From assembly GCF_003428625.2 (NCBI RefSeq), contig NZ_QVQT02000007.1, positions 180,536 through 244,535 of the forward strand: a stretch of 64,000 bases of DNA, written 5' to 3'. This document shows positions 6,687-14,886 of the stretch, in pieces; positions within the stretch are counted from its first letter, which is position 1, and each line of letters opens with the position of its first letter. The stretch is from Paracidobacterium acidisoli (GTDB taxonomy: Bacteria > Acidobacteriota > Terriglobia > Terriglobales > Acidobacteriaceae). Position numbers and translations under genes: made by a program. The notes under the pieces are model-generated. The model had not been told where the DNA came from, made no database searches, and saw only the letters and a program-made list of their open reading frames with translations.

Positions 6687-9560
6687 ATGCACACCCGGCG
6701 TTTGATCGTGCTGTTTCTGCATCTCTTCTTCTTCTCAGCTCTTTACGCATCTGCGCAATCCGGCAATGGAAGTATCACCGGCCAGGTAAAAGATGTTCAG
6801 TCCGCCGCTCTGGCCGGCGCCAGGGTGGAGGTGCAGCCTCAGCTGCAGCCCGTTGTCTCAAGCCGCGAGGGACTCTTTACCCTCGTGAACGTTCCTCCCG
6901 GCACATATACCATCACCATTTCCTATGTCGGCTTCAAACCATACAGCAGTGCGGTCACGGTAGCCGCGGGTCAGACCGTCAACGTGCAGGCAGTGCTGCA
7001 GGTCGCCAGCGCGAGTGAGCAGGTCCTCGTAACCGCGGAGCGTCCGCATGGCGAAGCCGAAGCGATCAACCGCACGCTTGCAGCCGAGAATATCCTTCAG
7101 GTGCTGCCGTCTGAGGTCATCACCTCGCTGCCCAACGCCAACATCGCGGATGCGCTGGGGCGCATGCCCTCCGTCACGCTCGAGCGCGATGAGGGCGAAG
7201 GCAAATACGTGCAGATTCGCGGCACCGAGCCCCGGCTCAGCAACACGATGGTCGATGGCGTGACCATCCCGTCTCCTGAAACAGGCGTGCGCCAGATCAA
7301 GCTCGACACCATCGCATCCGACCTCGTCGATTCGGTTGAGATCAACAAGACGCTGCAGGCCAACATCGACGCCGACGGCATCGGCGGCTCAGTCAATATC
7401 GTCACGAAGACAGCAAGCTCGGAGCCCACCATCGCTCTCTATGGCATTGTGGGACACACGCCGATCATCGGCGGACGTACGGTCGATCAGGGCGGCGGTA
7501 CCATCGGACGGCGCTTTCGCAACGATAAGCTCGGCGTCCTCATCGGCGGCACATACGATTACAACGGACGCGGCATCAACGATATCGAGCCGGTTCCGAC
7601 GCCATCGAGCCTTACACCGCACTACATGAGCCAGGACTTCCGCGACTATATCTACAACCGTACCCGCTGGGGCGGCACCGGCAGCGTGGATTACCGGCTC
7701 AACGAAGCCTCCAGCATTGCGGCCCGCTTTCTCTTCTCCACCTTCCGCAACTGGGGCAACAAGTGGGTCTATACGCTCAATGACGGCAATGACCCCAAAT
7801 CCACGAACATACCGGGCTTCGGCATGGACTGGCGCCGGCCCAATATGGCGATCTTCAGCCTTTCGCTCAGAGGCAGCCACGTCTTCGCCTCGAACACAAT
7901 TCTCTGGACTGCAGCGGTCTCACGCTCCCGCTCGCTGAGTGGCAGCGGCGGAGCCAACTTTGCCTGGATCGGTGATCCGAATATCCCCTGCGCCAACGAC
8001 CAGAGCCGCGCCACCAGCGTCAACCGCCCAGGCTGGAGCACCGGCTGCTTCGGCACAGGACAGGACAACGCCTTCGACAAGAACAATTACGGATTCATCG
8101 AATACGATCCGCCGACCTTCGGCCAGAGTGCTCAGCTGAACCTCACCGGCTCTGCCTCGTATTCGCGCCTGTACCACATCGGGCATCGCTTTGGCACCTT
8201 TGAATTCGGCGCCAAAATCCGCAACGGCCACAAGTTCGACGACACTTACAACGAAGCGTACCTGGCAGCCGATCAGTCGGGCGCCTCCGATCCTGTGGCA
8301 AAGCACCCGGAGTGGAACAGCACCTTCAGCGATCCGGACTACTATGACGGCACCTATGGCAAATACCCGTCCGTCGTCGACTTCGGCCCACTCAAAGCCT
8401 ATGCGCTGGGCTCTGGAAACTTTACTCTGAATGGCGGTCCAGGCCTGAACGACAACAACTACGATTTTGTGGAGCGCGTTACGGCGGGATATCTGATGAA
8501 CACCATCGAGCTTGCCAGCCGGGTGCGCCTCGTGACCGGTGTCCGCTTTGAAGCCACGCACCTTGCCACGCTCAGCTTCGACGGCACCACGAACGCGCTC
8601 AGCTTCAAGGCCGGAGGCGACTATCTCGACGTGATGCCAAGCGGCTCTCTGCGCTTCGCGCTCGACAAGGATTCCGATCTGCGACTCGTCTACGGCCGCG
8701 GACTCGCACGCCCTGACCCGCAGGATGTGACCGCTGCCGTCAGCCAGATCGTCAAAGGCCCTCCGGACACACTGAGCATCGGCAACCCCAGCCTGAAAGC
8801 CGAATACGCCAACAACTATGATGTGCTCTACGAGCGGCAGCTCAACCCGCTGGGGCTGATTCAGGCCGGATACTTTTATAAGGCTCTGTCAGACCCAATC
8901 GTGACCAAACAAACCATCACCAGCAATTCCCAGTACGATCCGGGCAGGCTGCTCATCCTCACACAGCCTCTGAATGCAGGCAGCGCGCATGTGCAGGGCA
9001 TCGAATTCGGCTTTCAGCAGCGGCTCTCTTATCTGTCCAGCGTCTTCGGCGGCCTCGGCCTCTCCGCCAATTACAGCTACACCAACTCCAAGGCGTATGA
9101 CGTCGATCCGCTGCGCACCGACAGCCCTGCGCTGCTTCGCCAGGCGCCGAACACGTGGAACATCAGCCCCACTTATGACACGCGCAGATTTTCGATGCGC
9201 GTCGGCATGACCTTCAACGACAAGATGATCTATGCATACCAGTACGAGAATCTTGCTTACGCCACCGACTCTAACGGCAATCCCATCGTAGTAAATGGAG
9301 TTCAGCCGACCGTTCCTAATCCTCAGGTGGGCGGAACGGCGGGGCCGGCCGGTGACAATTATCTCTACGCTCACTACCAGCTCGACGCGCAGGCAACATA
9401 CCATCTGCCCTGGGGCTTCTCCGTCTACGCCTACGGCCTGAACATGAATAACGAAGTCTTCGGGTTCTATCAGGGCAGTCCGCAATACGTCGTGCAGCGC
9501 GAGTACTACCACCCGACCTACGCTGCCGGCCTGCGCTGGAACCTCGTGCGCGAGAGATAG
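6687..9560 (+). CDS. TonB-dependent outer-membrane receptor with carboxypeptidase-regulatory domain
   Basis: 957 residues. Signal peptide about 1-24 (…LYASAQ); carboxypeptidase-regulatory beta-sandwich about 26-112 (GSITGQVKDVQSAALAGARV); TonB plug about 125-250 (ITSLPNANIADALGRMPSVT, IRGTEPRLSNTMVDGV, IDADGIGGSVNIVTKTA); then the beta-barrel, ending ...AAGLRWNLVRER. The subtype is the TonB-dependent receptor family often linked to glycan or siderophore uptake. AAGGAG sits eight bases before the ATG. It is divergent from a response regulator/kinase pair that probably controls it. The C-terminus lacks the usual final aromatic residue. Substrate unknown. Confidence 0.9.
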   Translation: MHTRRLIVLFLHLFFFSALYASAQSGNGSITGQVKDVQSAALAGARVEVQPQLQPVVSSREGLFTLVNVPPGTYTITISYVGFKPYSSAVTVAAGQTVNVQAVLQVASASEQVLVTAERPHGEAEAINRTLAAENILQVLPSEVITSLPNANIADALGRMPSVTLERDEGEGKYVQIRGTEPRLSNTMVDGVTIPSPETGVRQIKLDTIASDLVDSVEINKTLQANIDADGIGGSVNIVTKTASSEPTIALYGIVGHTPIIGGRTVDQGGGTIGRRFRNDKLGVLIGGTYDYNGRGINDIEPVPTPSSLTPHYMSQDFRDYIYNRTRWGGTGSVDYRLNEASSIAARFLFSTFRNWGNKWVYTLNDGNDPKSTNIPGFGMDWRRPNMAIFSLSLRGSHVFASNTILWTAAVSRSRSLSGSGGANFAWIGDPNIPCANDQSRATSVNRPGWSTGCFGTGQDNAFDKNNYGFIEYDPPTFGQSAQLNLTGSASYSRLYHIGHRFGTFEFGAKIRNGHKFDDTYNEAYLAADQSGASDPVAKHPEWNSTFSDPDYYDGTYGKYPSVVDFGPLKAYALGSGNFTLNGGPGLNDNNYDFVERVTAGYLMNTIELASRVRLVTGVRFEATHLATLSFDGTTNALSFKAGGDYLDVMPSGSLRFALDKDSDLRLVYGRGLARPDPQDVTAAVSQIVKGPPDTLSIGNPSLKAEYANNYDVLYERQLNPLGLIQAGYFYKALSDPIVTKQTITSNSQYDPGRLLILTQPLNAGSAHVQGIEFGFQQRLSYLSSVFGGLGLSANYSYTNSKAYDVDPLRTDSPALLRQAPNTWNISPTYDTRRFSMRVGMTFNDKMIYAYQYENLAYATDSNGNPIVVNGVQPTVPNPQVGGTAGPAGDNYLYAHYQLDAQATYHLPWGFSVYAYGLNMNNEVFGFYQGSPQYVVQREYYHPTYAAGLRWNLVRER

Positions 9561-9581
9561 TCTCACTTCGATTACCGGTGT

Positions 9582-9613
9582 ATGCGGAGTGGCCTGTCAA
9601 AGCCGCTCCGCAT
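9582..9613. terminator. Bidirectional hairpin terminator
   Basis: ATGCGGAG (9582-9589) pairs perfectly with CTCCGCAT (9606-9613), extended by an inner GGC/GCC. It sits between the convergent receptor and Crp/Fnr genes, where a shared terminator is expected. Only a short T stretch (GCGCGTTT) follows on the plus strand. Confidence 0.55.
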
Positions 9614-9632
9614 GCGCGTTTCAACGTAAGAC

Positions 9633-10340
9633 TTACTCCGCAGTCATCCGATCATCCGCGCCATCGCGCAGCTTCTTTACGCTGAGCACGACGATGCGAT
9701 GGCCGCGAATTTCGATCACTTCACGCTGTGTGAGTTTCTGCAGCGCGCGCGTCACCACCTCCCGCACCGAGCCCAGACGGGCCGCGATCTGCGCATGAGA
9801 CAGCGGCAGAGAAAAGGACATGCCATCCTTCAGCTTCGGCGCGCCGCGCTTTGCCTCGTCGAGCAGAAATTTAGCCAGCCGCTGGCTTACGTCCATCAGC
9901 GCCAGCTGCTCGACCATCGAGGCCACCATCCGCAGCTTCTTCGCAAGAATCTCCAGCGCCTTGAGCGCGGCTTCGGGATGCAGCAGCATGAAACGCCGCA
10001 CCTCTTCTCTGGCAAGAAAGAGCACCTCCGCATCCACTTCCGCAATGGTTGTGGAGGGATAAGAACCACCGTCGAAGACGGCCACTTCAGCCAGTGTGCC
10101 GCCCGCCTGCTCAATGTGAATCGTCTGCTCCCGCCCGTCGAGGTTCACACGAAATGCACGGATCGATCCGGAGAGCACGATATAGAGGCCGTCTGACGGA
10201 TCGTTTGCCGAAAACAGAATCTCTCCCTGTTCCAGCCTGCGCTCCACCGCACCTGCGGCAAGCTCGGAGAGCGCTTCCGTGGGCAGGCTCTCAAACAGCG
10301 CCGATCTTGCCAGAACTTCCAGACGATGGTGGAGCAGCAT
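9633..10340 (-). CDS. Crp/Fnr-family transcriptional regulator
   Basis: About 235 residues from the chosen ATG (10340), the usual length for the family; a GTG at 10397 would add 19 residues and run close to the operator at 10405. N-terminal cyclic-nucleotide-binding fold (LFSANDPSDGLYIVLSGSIR; GGTLAEVAVFDGGSYPSTTIAEVDAEVL) and C-terminal HTH_Crp (SHAQIAARLGSVREVVTRAL). No Cys cluster for an Fnr-type Fe-S centre is seen, so it is more like Dnr/NnrR or Crp. It is divergent from ric-nnrS-norB with a symmetrical GTGAT/ATCAC site between, so it probably regulates NO detoxification. No strong Shine-Dalgarno supports either start. Confidence 0.88.
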   Translation of the reverse strand: MLLHHRLEVLARSALFESLPTEALSELAAGAVERRLEQGEILFSANDPSDGLYIVLSGSIRAFRVNLDGREQTIHIEQAGGTLAEVAVFDGGSYPSTTIAEVDAEVLFLAREEVRRFMLLHPEAALKALEILAKKLRMVASMVEQLALMDVSQRLAKFLLDEAKRGAPKLKDGMSFSLPLSHAQIAARLGSVREVVTRALQKLTQREVIEIRGHRIVVLSVKKLRDGADDRMTAE

Positions 10341-10404
10341 GGAACCATCTTCGTGGATTCGTCTCCTCTCCCGCAAGAAATCAAAGCCCGATGACACGAC
10401 AGCG

Positions 10405-10418
10405 GTGATTTACATCAC
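10405..10418. promoter_or_regulatory. Crp/Fnr-type operator between regulator and NO-defence operon
   Basis: GTGATTTACATCAC is a perfect GTGAT-N4-ATCAC dyad, close to the Fnr/Dnr consensus TTGAT-N4-ATCAA. It lies about 50 bases before the ric start and next to the divergent Crp/Fnr gene. It is the natural binding site for the adjacent regulator, either to activate the NO genes or to control itself. Confidence 0.65.
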
Positions 10419-10469
10419 TGAATTTGTCACCGCCCCGACCTACTGTTGGAGCTGTCAGGAGGTGCAGGG

Positions 10470-11177
10470 ATGGTCATTACATCAGAGACGCCGGTGCGCG
10501 AGATCGTGCTCGAACGGCCCGGAGCAATTCCACTACTGGAGGAGCTCGGGATCGATTACTGCTGTGGAGGAAAACACACGCTCGGCGAGGCATGCTCCCG
10601 CCGCCAGCTCGGCGTCTCAACGGTTCTGGATATGCTGGCCCGGCAGCAGCCGCAGCCCTCCGACACGAACTGGCAGACAGCACGCCTGACTGAGCTCACG
10701 CAGCACATCGTCGAAAAGCATCATGCGTTCACTCGCGAGCAGCTTCGCCTGCTGCAGGAAGTGGCCGAAAAGGTCCAGCGCCGCCACGGCGATCGTCATC
10801 CCGAAATCCCCGAGGTCTACAAAGCCATCGCCGCGCTCATCGCTGAGACAACGCACCACTTTTACTGCGAAGAAAACATTCTGTTCCCGTATATCGGCAG
10901 CCTGGAGGAGGGAGAGAAACCGGCGCAGCCGCCGTTCTTCGACACCGTCGATCAGCCGGTCACGCGCATGATGATGGAGCACGATCAGACCGGTGACGAG
11001 CTCAGGCACCTTCGGGAGCTGACGAACAACTACCAGCCGCCGCCGGATGCCTGCACGACCTTTCGCGCGCTCTATCGCGCTCTCGATGAGCTGGAGCGCG
11101 ACCTCCATCAGCACATTCACCTTGAAAACAACATTCTCTTTCCGCGCGTGCTGGCCATAGCGAGGGAACAGCGGTGA
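10470..11177 (+). CDS. ric: Di-iron iron-sulfur cluster repair protein (RIC/YtfE/ScdA)
   Basis: 235 residues from the ATG at 10470, which follows AGGAGG with good spacing; an upstream TTG at 10446 would remove that ribosome site. The N-terminal ScdA_N (DUF542) domain shows VREIVLERPGAIPLLEELG and the Cys pair DYCCGG. A hemerythrin-like four-helix bundle follows, with ligand candidates in HHAFTREQ, HHFYCEEN, HDQTGDEL and HIHLENN. RIC proteins repair Fe-S clusters damaged by NO or oxidants. It is the first gene of a tight operon: its TGA overlaps the GTG of the nnrS-like gene. Confidence 0.93.
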   Translation: MVITSETPVREIVLERPGAIPLLEELGIDYCCGGKHTLGEACSRRQLGVSTVLDMLARQQPQPSDTNWQTARLTELTQHIVEKHHAFTREQLRLLQEVAEKVQRRHGDRHPEIPEVYKAIAALIAETTHHFYCEENILFPYIGSLEEGEKPAQPPFFDTVDQPVTRMMMEHDQTGDELRHLRELTNNYQPPPDACTTFRALYRALDELERDLHQHIHLENNILFPRVLAIAREQR

Positions 11178-12529
11178 GCTATCCGGAACGATTGCCGTCC
11201 GCCGCCGAAGACTCTGCGCGCATTCGCAACGAGCGCGCAGGCCAGCGGCTGATTACGGCCTTCGTTCTGAGCGGACTCTTCTTCATGCTGCTGCCGGGAA
11301 CCTTCCTCGGCGTATGGAATCTGATCGGTATTTCCCAGGCGCATGCTGCCACGGCCCTGCCGCAAAGCTGGCTGCAGGCTCATGGACAGGCGCAGCTCTT
11401 CGGCTGGGTCGGCTCTTTTATCATCGGCATCGGCTTCTACTCCCTGACAAGAATGCGCAGCGGCCGGACCTTCCCGGCGCGCGCAGGCTGGGCCGTCTGG
11501 GCTCTCTGGACCTGCGGCATTACGCTTCGCTGGCTCGCAGGCGTGACGGGATGGAAGTGGAGGATGCTCCTGCCATCCGCCGCGATGCTCGAGCTCGCCG
11601 CATTTCTCCTCTTCTATGCTTCGGTGCGACATCATCGCCCTCAGCCGCAGGCACAACCGGGGCCGAAGCCAGAGCCGAAACCAGAGCCGTGGATGCGGCT
11701 CATCATCGCTTCGACCATCGCCTTCCTGGTCACGCTCGCAATCAACTGCATACTGCTGGTTCGTCTGGCGCTGACAGGAGACTCGCCCGCACTGCCGCAC
11801 GTTCTCGACCAGCAGCTCGTAACGCTGGCCGTCTGGGGCATCCTGGTTCCAACGATCTGGGGATTCAATGCGCGATGGCTGCCCGTCTTTGCAGGCCTCG
11901 AAAAGCCGGATAGCAGACAGCTCTTCGCCACGTATCTGCTGAGCGTAGCCGGCATCGTTGCGAGCTTCCTCAACCGGCTTCCGGTTGCTGGCGCACTGCT
12001 GCTCTTCGCTGCGCTTCTCTCCATTCGTGCGCTCCATGTATGGGATCGCTCGATCCATCCGCCGAAGCTGCTGAACGTTCACCGCAGCTTCCCTCTGTTC
12101 ATTCGCATCGCGTATGGATGGCTCCTGCTTTCGTCGCTGCTCGCGCTGCCTGCGGCGGCATTTGACCGCACAGGCGGGCTCTGGGGAGCGAGCCGACATG
12201 CACTGACAGTGGGGTTCGTCGCCGGCATGGTCTTTGCCATTGGACAGCGGGTACTGCCTGCGTTCTGCGGCATGCGCGTGCTCTGGAGCGTACGCCTGAT
12301 GTTCTGGTCGCTCGCGCTTCTCTCCGGCGGCTGCCTGCTGCGCGTCGCTTCGGAGCCGCTGGCTTATGCGCATCTCTGGCCGTTCGCCTGGAAGATCCTG
12401 CCCGTCTCAGCAGTGATGGAGCTGACGGCGGTCAGCCTCTTCGCTGTCAACCTCGGCGTTACTCTCTGCCGGCCACCCGCTCATCTCCGTCGTGAAACGA
12501 ACCTTGTATCTCTGGGAGGAGCAGCATGA
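11174..12529 (+). CDS. nnrS: NnrS-family multi-pass membrane protein
   Basis: 451 residues, very hydrophobic, with roughly twelve membrane helices. Family-like segments include HGQAQLFGWVGSFIIGIGFY near the N-terminus and RHALTVGFVAGMVFAIGQR in the second half, whose His and Arg residues fit the heme/copper-binding pattern of NnrS. A Pro-rich cytoplasmic loop (QPGPKPEPKPEP, about 160-175) is unusual. NnrS protects metabolism from nitrosative stress. The GTG start overlaps the ric stop (GTGA), and its own TGA overlaps the ATG of the NO reductase (ATGA), so the three genes are translationally coupled. Confidence 0.8.
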   Translation: MSYPERLPSAAEDSARIRNERAGQRLITAFVLSGLFFMLLPGTFLGVWNLIGISQAHAATALPQSWLQAHGQAQLFGWVGSFIIGIGFYSLTRMRSGRTFPARAGWAVWALWTCGITLRWLAGVTGWKWRMLLPSAAMLELAAFLLFYASVRHHRPQPQAQPGPKPEPKPEPWMRLIIASTIAFLVTLAINCILLVRLALTGDSPALPHVLDQQLVTLAVWGILVPTIWGFNARWLPVFAGLEKPDSRQLFATYLLSVAGIVASFLNRLPVAGALLLFAALLSIRALHVWDRSIHPPKLLNVHRSFPLFIRIAYGWLLLSSLLALPAAAFDRTGGLWGASRHALTVGFVAGMVFAIGQRVLPAFCGMRVLWSVRLMFWSLALLSGGCLLRVASEPLAYAHLWPFAWKILPVSAVMELTAVSLFAVNLGVTLCRPPAHLRRETNLVSLGGAA

Positions 12530-14826
12530 AATCCTACAAGCGCCTCTGGATCGCCTTCGGTCTGGTCATCGGAATCTCGTTCGCTGTGCTTGGCACGGTC
12601 GGCCATCATCTCATCAGCCACGCTCCGCCTGTGCCGGCGCGTGTCGTCACACCGGATGGCGCGGTCGTGTTTACAGGCACTGACATCGTCGACGGGCAGG
12701 GCGTGTGGCAGTCCATCGGAGGCCAGGAGATCGGCACCATCTGGGGCCACGGCGCCTACGTCGCGCCCGACTGGACAGCCGACTGGCTGCATCGCGAATC
12801 GATCTTCACGCTCGACAACTGGGCACAGCAGATGGGCAGCGCCTCGTACAGCGCTCTCTCCGACGAGCAACAGGGCGCGCTCCAGGCTCGCCTGCGCGAT
12901 GCCATGCGCCGGAACACGTATGATGCCGCGGCCGGAACCATTACGATTTCCCCTCTGCGTGCGGAAGCGTTCTCGAAGCTCGAGCAGTATTACGCCGGTA
13001 TCTTTGCAAAGGGCCGCGATGCGTACGCCATCCCCGCAGGCGCGCTGACCGACACCGCGAAGCAGAGAAAGATGGCCGCGTTCTTCTGGTGGACGGCGTG
13101 GGCCGCAACGACGGACCGGCCCGGAGAAAGCACGACCTACACCAATAACTGGCCTCACGAATCTTTGGTTGGCAACGAGCCGACACCCGGCGCAATCGTC
13201 TGGAGCATCATCAGCTTCGTGCTTCTGCTTGCCGCTGTCGGGGGTATGGTCTGGTACTTTGCCTCGAAGGAGCCGGCTCCGGTGTATGAGGCTCCGCCCG
13301 CCAGCGATCCTCTCCTCGGACTGCATCCCACGCCCTCACAAAAAGCAACCATCAAGTATTTCTATGTGGCGGCTCTGATGGTGCTCCTTCAGATCGCCTG
13401 CGGCATTATCACGGCGCACTATGGAGTCGAAGGCTCCGCGCTCTACGGAATTCCTCTGGCAAAATGGCTGCCGTACTCCATCTCACGGACCTGGCACCTG
13501 CAGCTCGCCATCTTCTGGATTGCCACCTCGTGGCTTGCAACCGGACTCTACGTTGCTCCCGCGGTGAGCGGCTTCGAGCCGAAGGGACAGCGGCTCGGCG
13601 TCAATCTTCTTTTTGGAGCGCTGGTCGTCGTGGTTGGCGGCTCGCTCGCCGGCGAATGGCTCGGCATCGAGCAGAAGCTCGGCAATCTCTGGTTCTGGTT
13701 CGGCAGCCAGGGGTATGAATATGTCGATCTCGGCCGCTTCTGGCAGATCCTGCTGTTTGCCGGCCTCACCTTCTGGCTCTGGCTCATGTGGCGCGCGCTG
13801 CGTCCGGCTCTGAGCACGCCATCGGAAAGCCGGCCGCTGCTTGCTCTTTTTCTGCTCAGCAGCATCGCCATTCCGCTCTTCTATGCCTCAGGGCTTATGT
13901 ACGGCCAGCGCAGCAATCTTGTAACCGCGGAATACTGGCGCTGGTGGGTCGTTCACCTCTGGGTCGAAGGTTTTTTTGAAGTCTTCGCGACAGTCGTCAT
14001 TGCATTTCTCTTCACGCGGCTCCGGCTGCTGCGCACCGACATTGCCACCAGCTCAGTCCTCTTCTCGACCATCATCTTTCTGTCCGGCGGCATCATCGGA
14101 ACCTTTCACCATCTTTATTTCGCCGGAACCGGACCCGCGGTCATCGCGCTCGGAGCGCTCTTCAGCGCCCTCGAGGTGGTGCCTCTTGTCCTGATCGGCT
14201 TCGAAGCCTGGGAGAACATCCGGCTCGGACGCGAGCGCAACAAAGCCATGTGGATCGCCGCGTACAAATGGCCCATTCGATTCTTCGTCGCGGTTGCATT
14301 CTGGAACTTCATCGGAGCCGGATTATTCGGTTTCCTCATCAATCCTCCGGTCGCTCTCTACTATCTGCAGGGACTGAACACGACACCTGTCCATGGCCAT
14401 ACGGCGCTGTTCGGCGTATATGGAATGCTCGGCCTCGGGCTGATGCTCTTCTGCCTCCGTGCTCTGCATCCCGGCAGAGCGTGGAAAGACCGGCCGCTGG
14501 CGATCGCATTCTGGTGCATCAACACTGGTCTCTCTCTCATGGTCCTGCTCAGCATGCTGCCGGTCGGGCTGTTACAGGGATGGGCCTCGGTGCAGTACGG
14601 CACATGGTATGCGCGCTCCTCCGAGTTCCTTCAGACACCGCTGATGAACCATCTCCGCTGGATGCGCGTGCCCGGCGACACGATCTTCGCTCTCGGCATG
14701 TTCGCCTTCTGCTGGTTCCTGCTTGGACTGCTGACGGGACACTCTTACGACGACAGCGCCAGCGTCCAGGAAGGAAGCTGGGAGCTGGTCGAAGCCGGGT
14801 CGCCTGGCCGCATCGGAGCGGATTGA
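12526..14826 (+). CDS. norB: Quinol-dependent nitric oxide reductase (qNOR)
   Basis: 766 residues, the length of the single-subunit qNOR, with a NorC-like N-terminal extension (about 40-230) lacking a CxxCH heme motif, then the heme-copper-oxidase-like core. Seen are the heme ligand region SRTWHLQLAIFWIATSW, the non-heme iron His and acidic residues (HLWVEGFFEVFATVV; GTFHHLYFAGTG), and the late-helix His pair VHGHTALFGVYG. It reduces 2 NO to N2O with electrons from quinol at the inner membrane. With ric and nnrS but no other denitrification gene nearby, detoxification is more likely than respiration. GGGAGGAGCAGC precedes the ATG. Confidence 0.95.
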   Translation: MKSYKRLWIAFGLVIGISFAVLGTVGHHLISHAPPVPARVVTPDGAVVFTGTDIVDGQGVWQSIGGQEIGTIWGHGAYVAPDWTADWLHRESIFTLDNWAQQMGSASYSALSDEQQGALQARLRDAMRRNTYDAAAGTITISPLRAEAFSKLEQYYAGIFAKGRDAYAIPAGALTDTAKQRKMAAFFWWTAWAATTDRPGESTTYTNNWPHESLVGNEPTPGAIVWSIISFVLLLAAVGGMVWYFASKEPAPVYEAPPASDPLLGLHPTPSQKATIKYFYVAALMVLLQIACGIITAHYGVEGSALYGIPLAKWLPYSISRTWHLQLAIFWIATSWLATGLYVAPAVSGFEPKGQRLGVNLLFGALVVVVGGSLAGEWLGIEQKLGNLWFWFGSQGYEYVDLGRFWQILLFAGLTFWLWLMWRALRPALSTPSESRPLLALFLLSSIAIPLFYASGLMYGQRSNLVTAEYWRWWVVHLWVEGFFEVFATVVIAFLFTRLRLLRTDIATSSVLFSTIIFLSGGIIGTFHHLYFAGTGPAVIALGALFSALEVVPLVLIGFEAWENIRLGRERNKAMWIAAYKWPIRFFVAVAFWNFIGAGLFGFLINPPVALYYLQGLNTTPVHGHTALFGVYGMLGLGLMLFCLRALHPGRAWKDRPLAIAFWCINTGLSLMVLLSMLPVGLLQGWASVQYGTWYARSSEFLQTPLMNHLRWMRVPGDTIFALGMFAFCWFLLGLLTGHSYDDSASVQEGSWELVEAGSPGRIGAD

Positions 14827-14847
14827 CATCTCATCGGGGCGCCCTTT

Positions 14848-14874
14848 GCAGGAGCGCTGTCACTGCGCTCCTGC
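14848..14874. terminator. Bidirectional hairpin terminator
   Basis: GCAGGAGCGC (14848-14857) and GCGCTCCTGC (14865-14874) form a perfect 10-bp stem with a 7-base loop, between the convergent norB and glycosidase genes. No long T-run on either side, so strength is uncertain. Confidence 0.6.
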
Positions 14875-14886
14875 TCCGCTCTGCCG

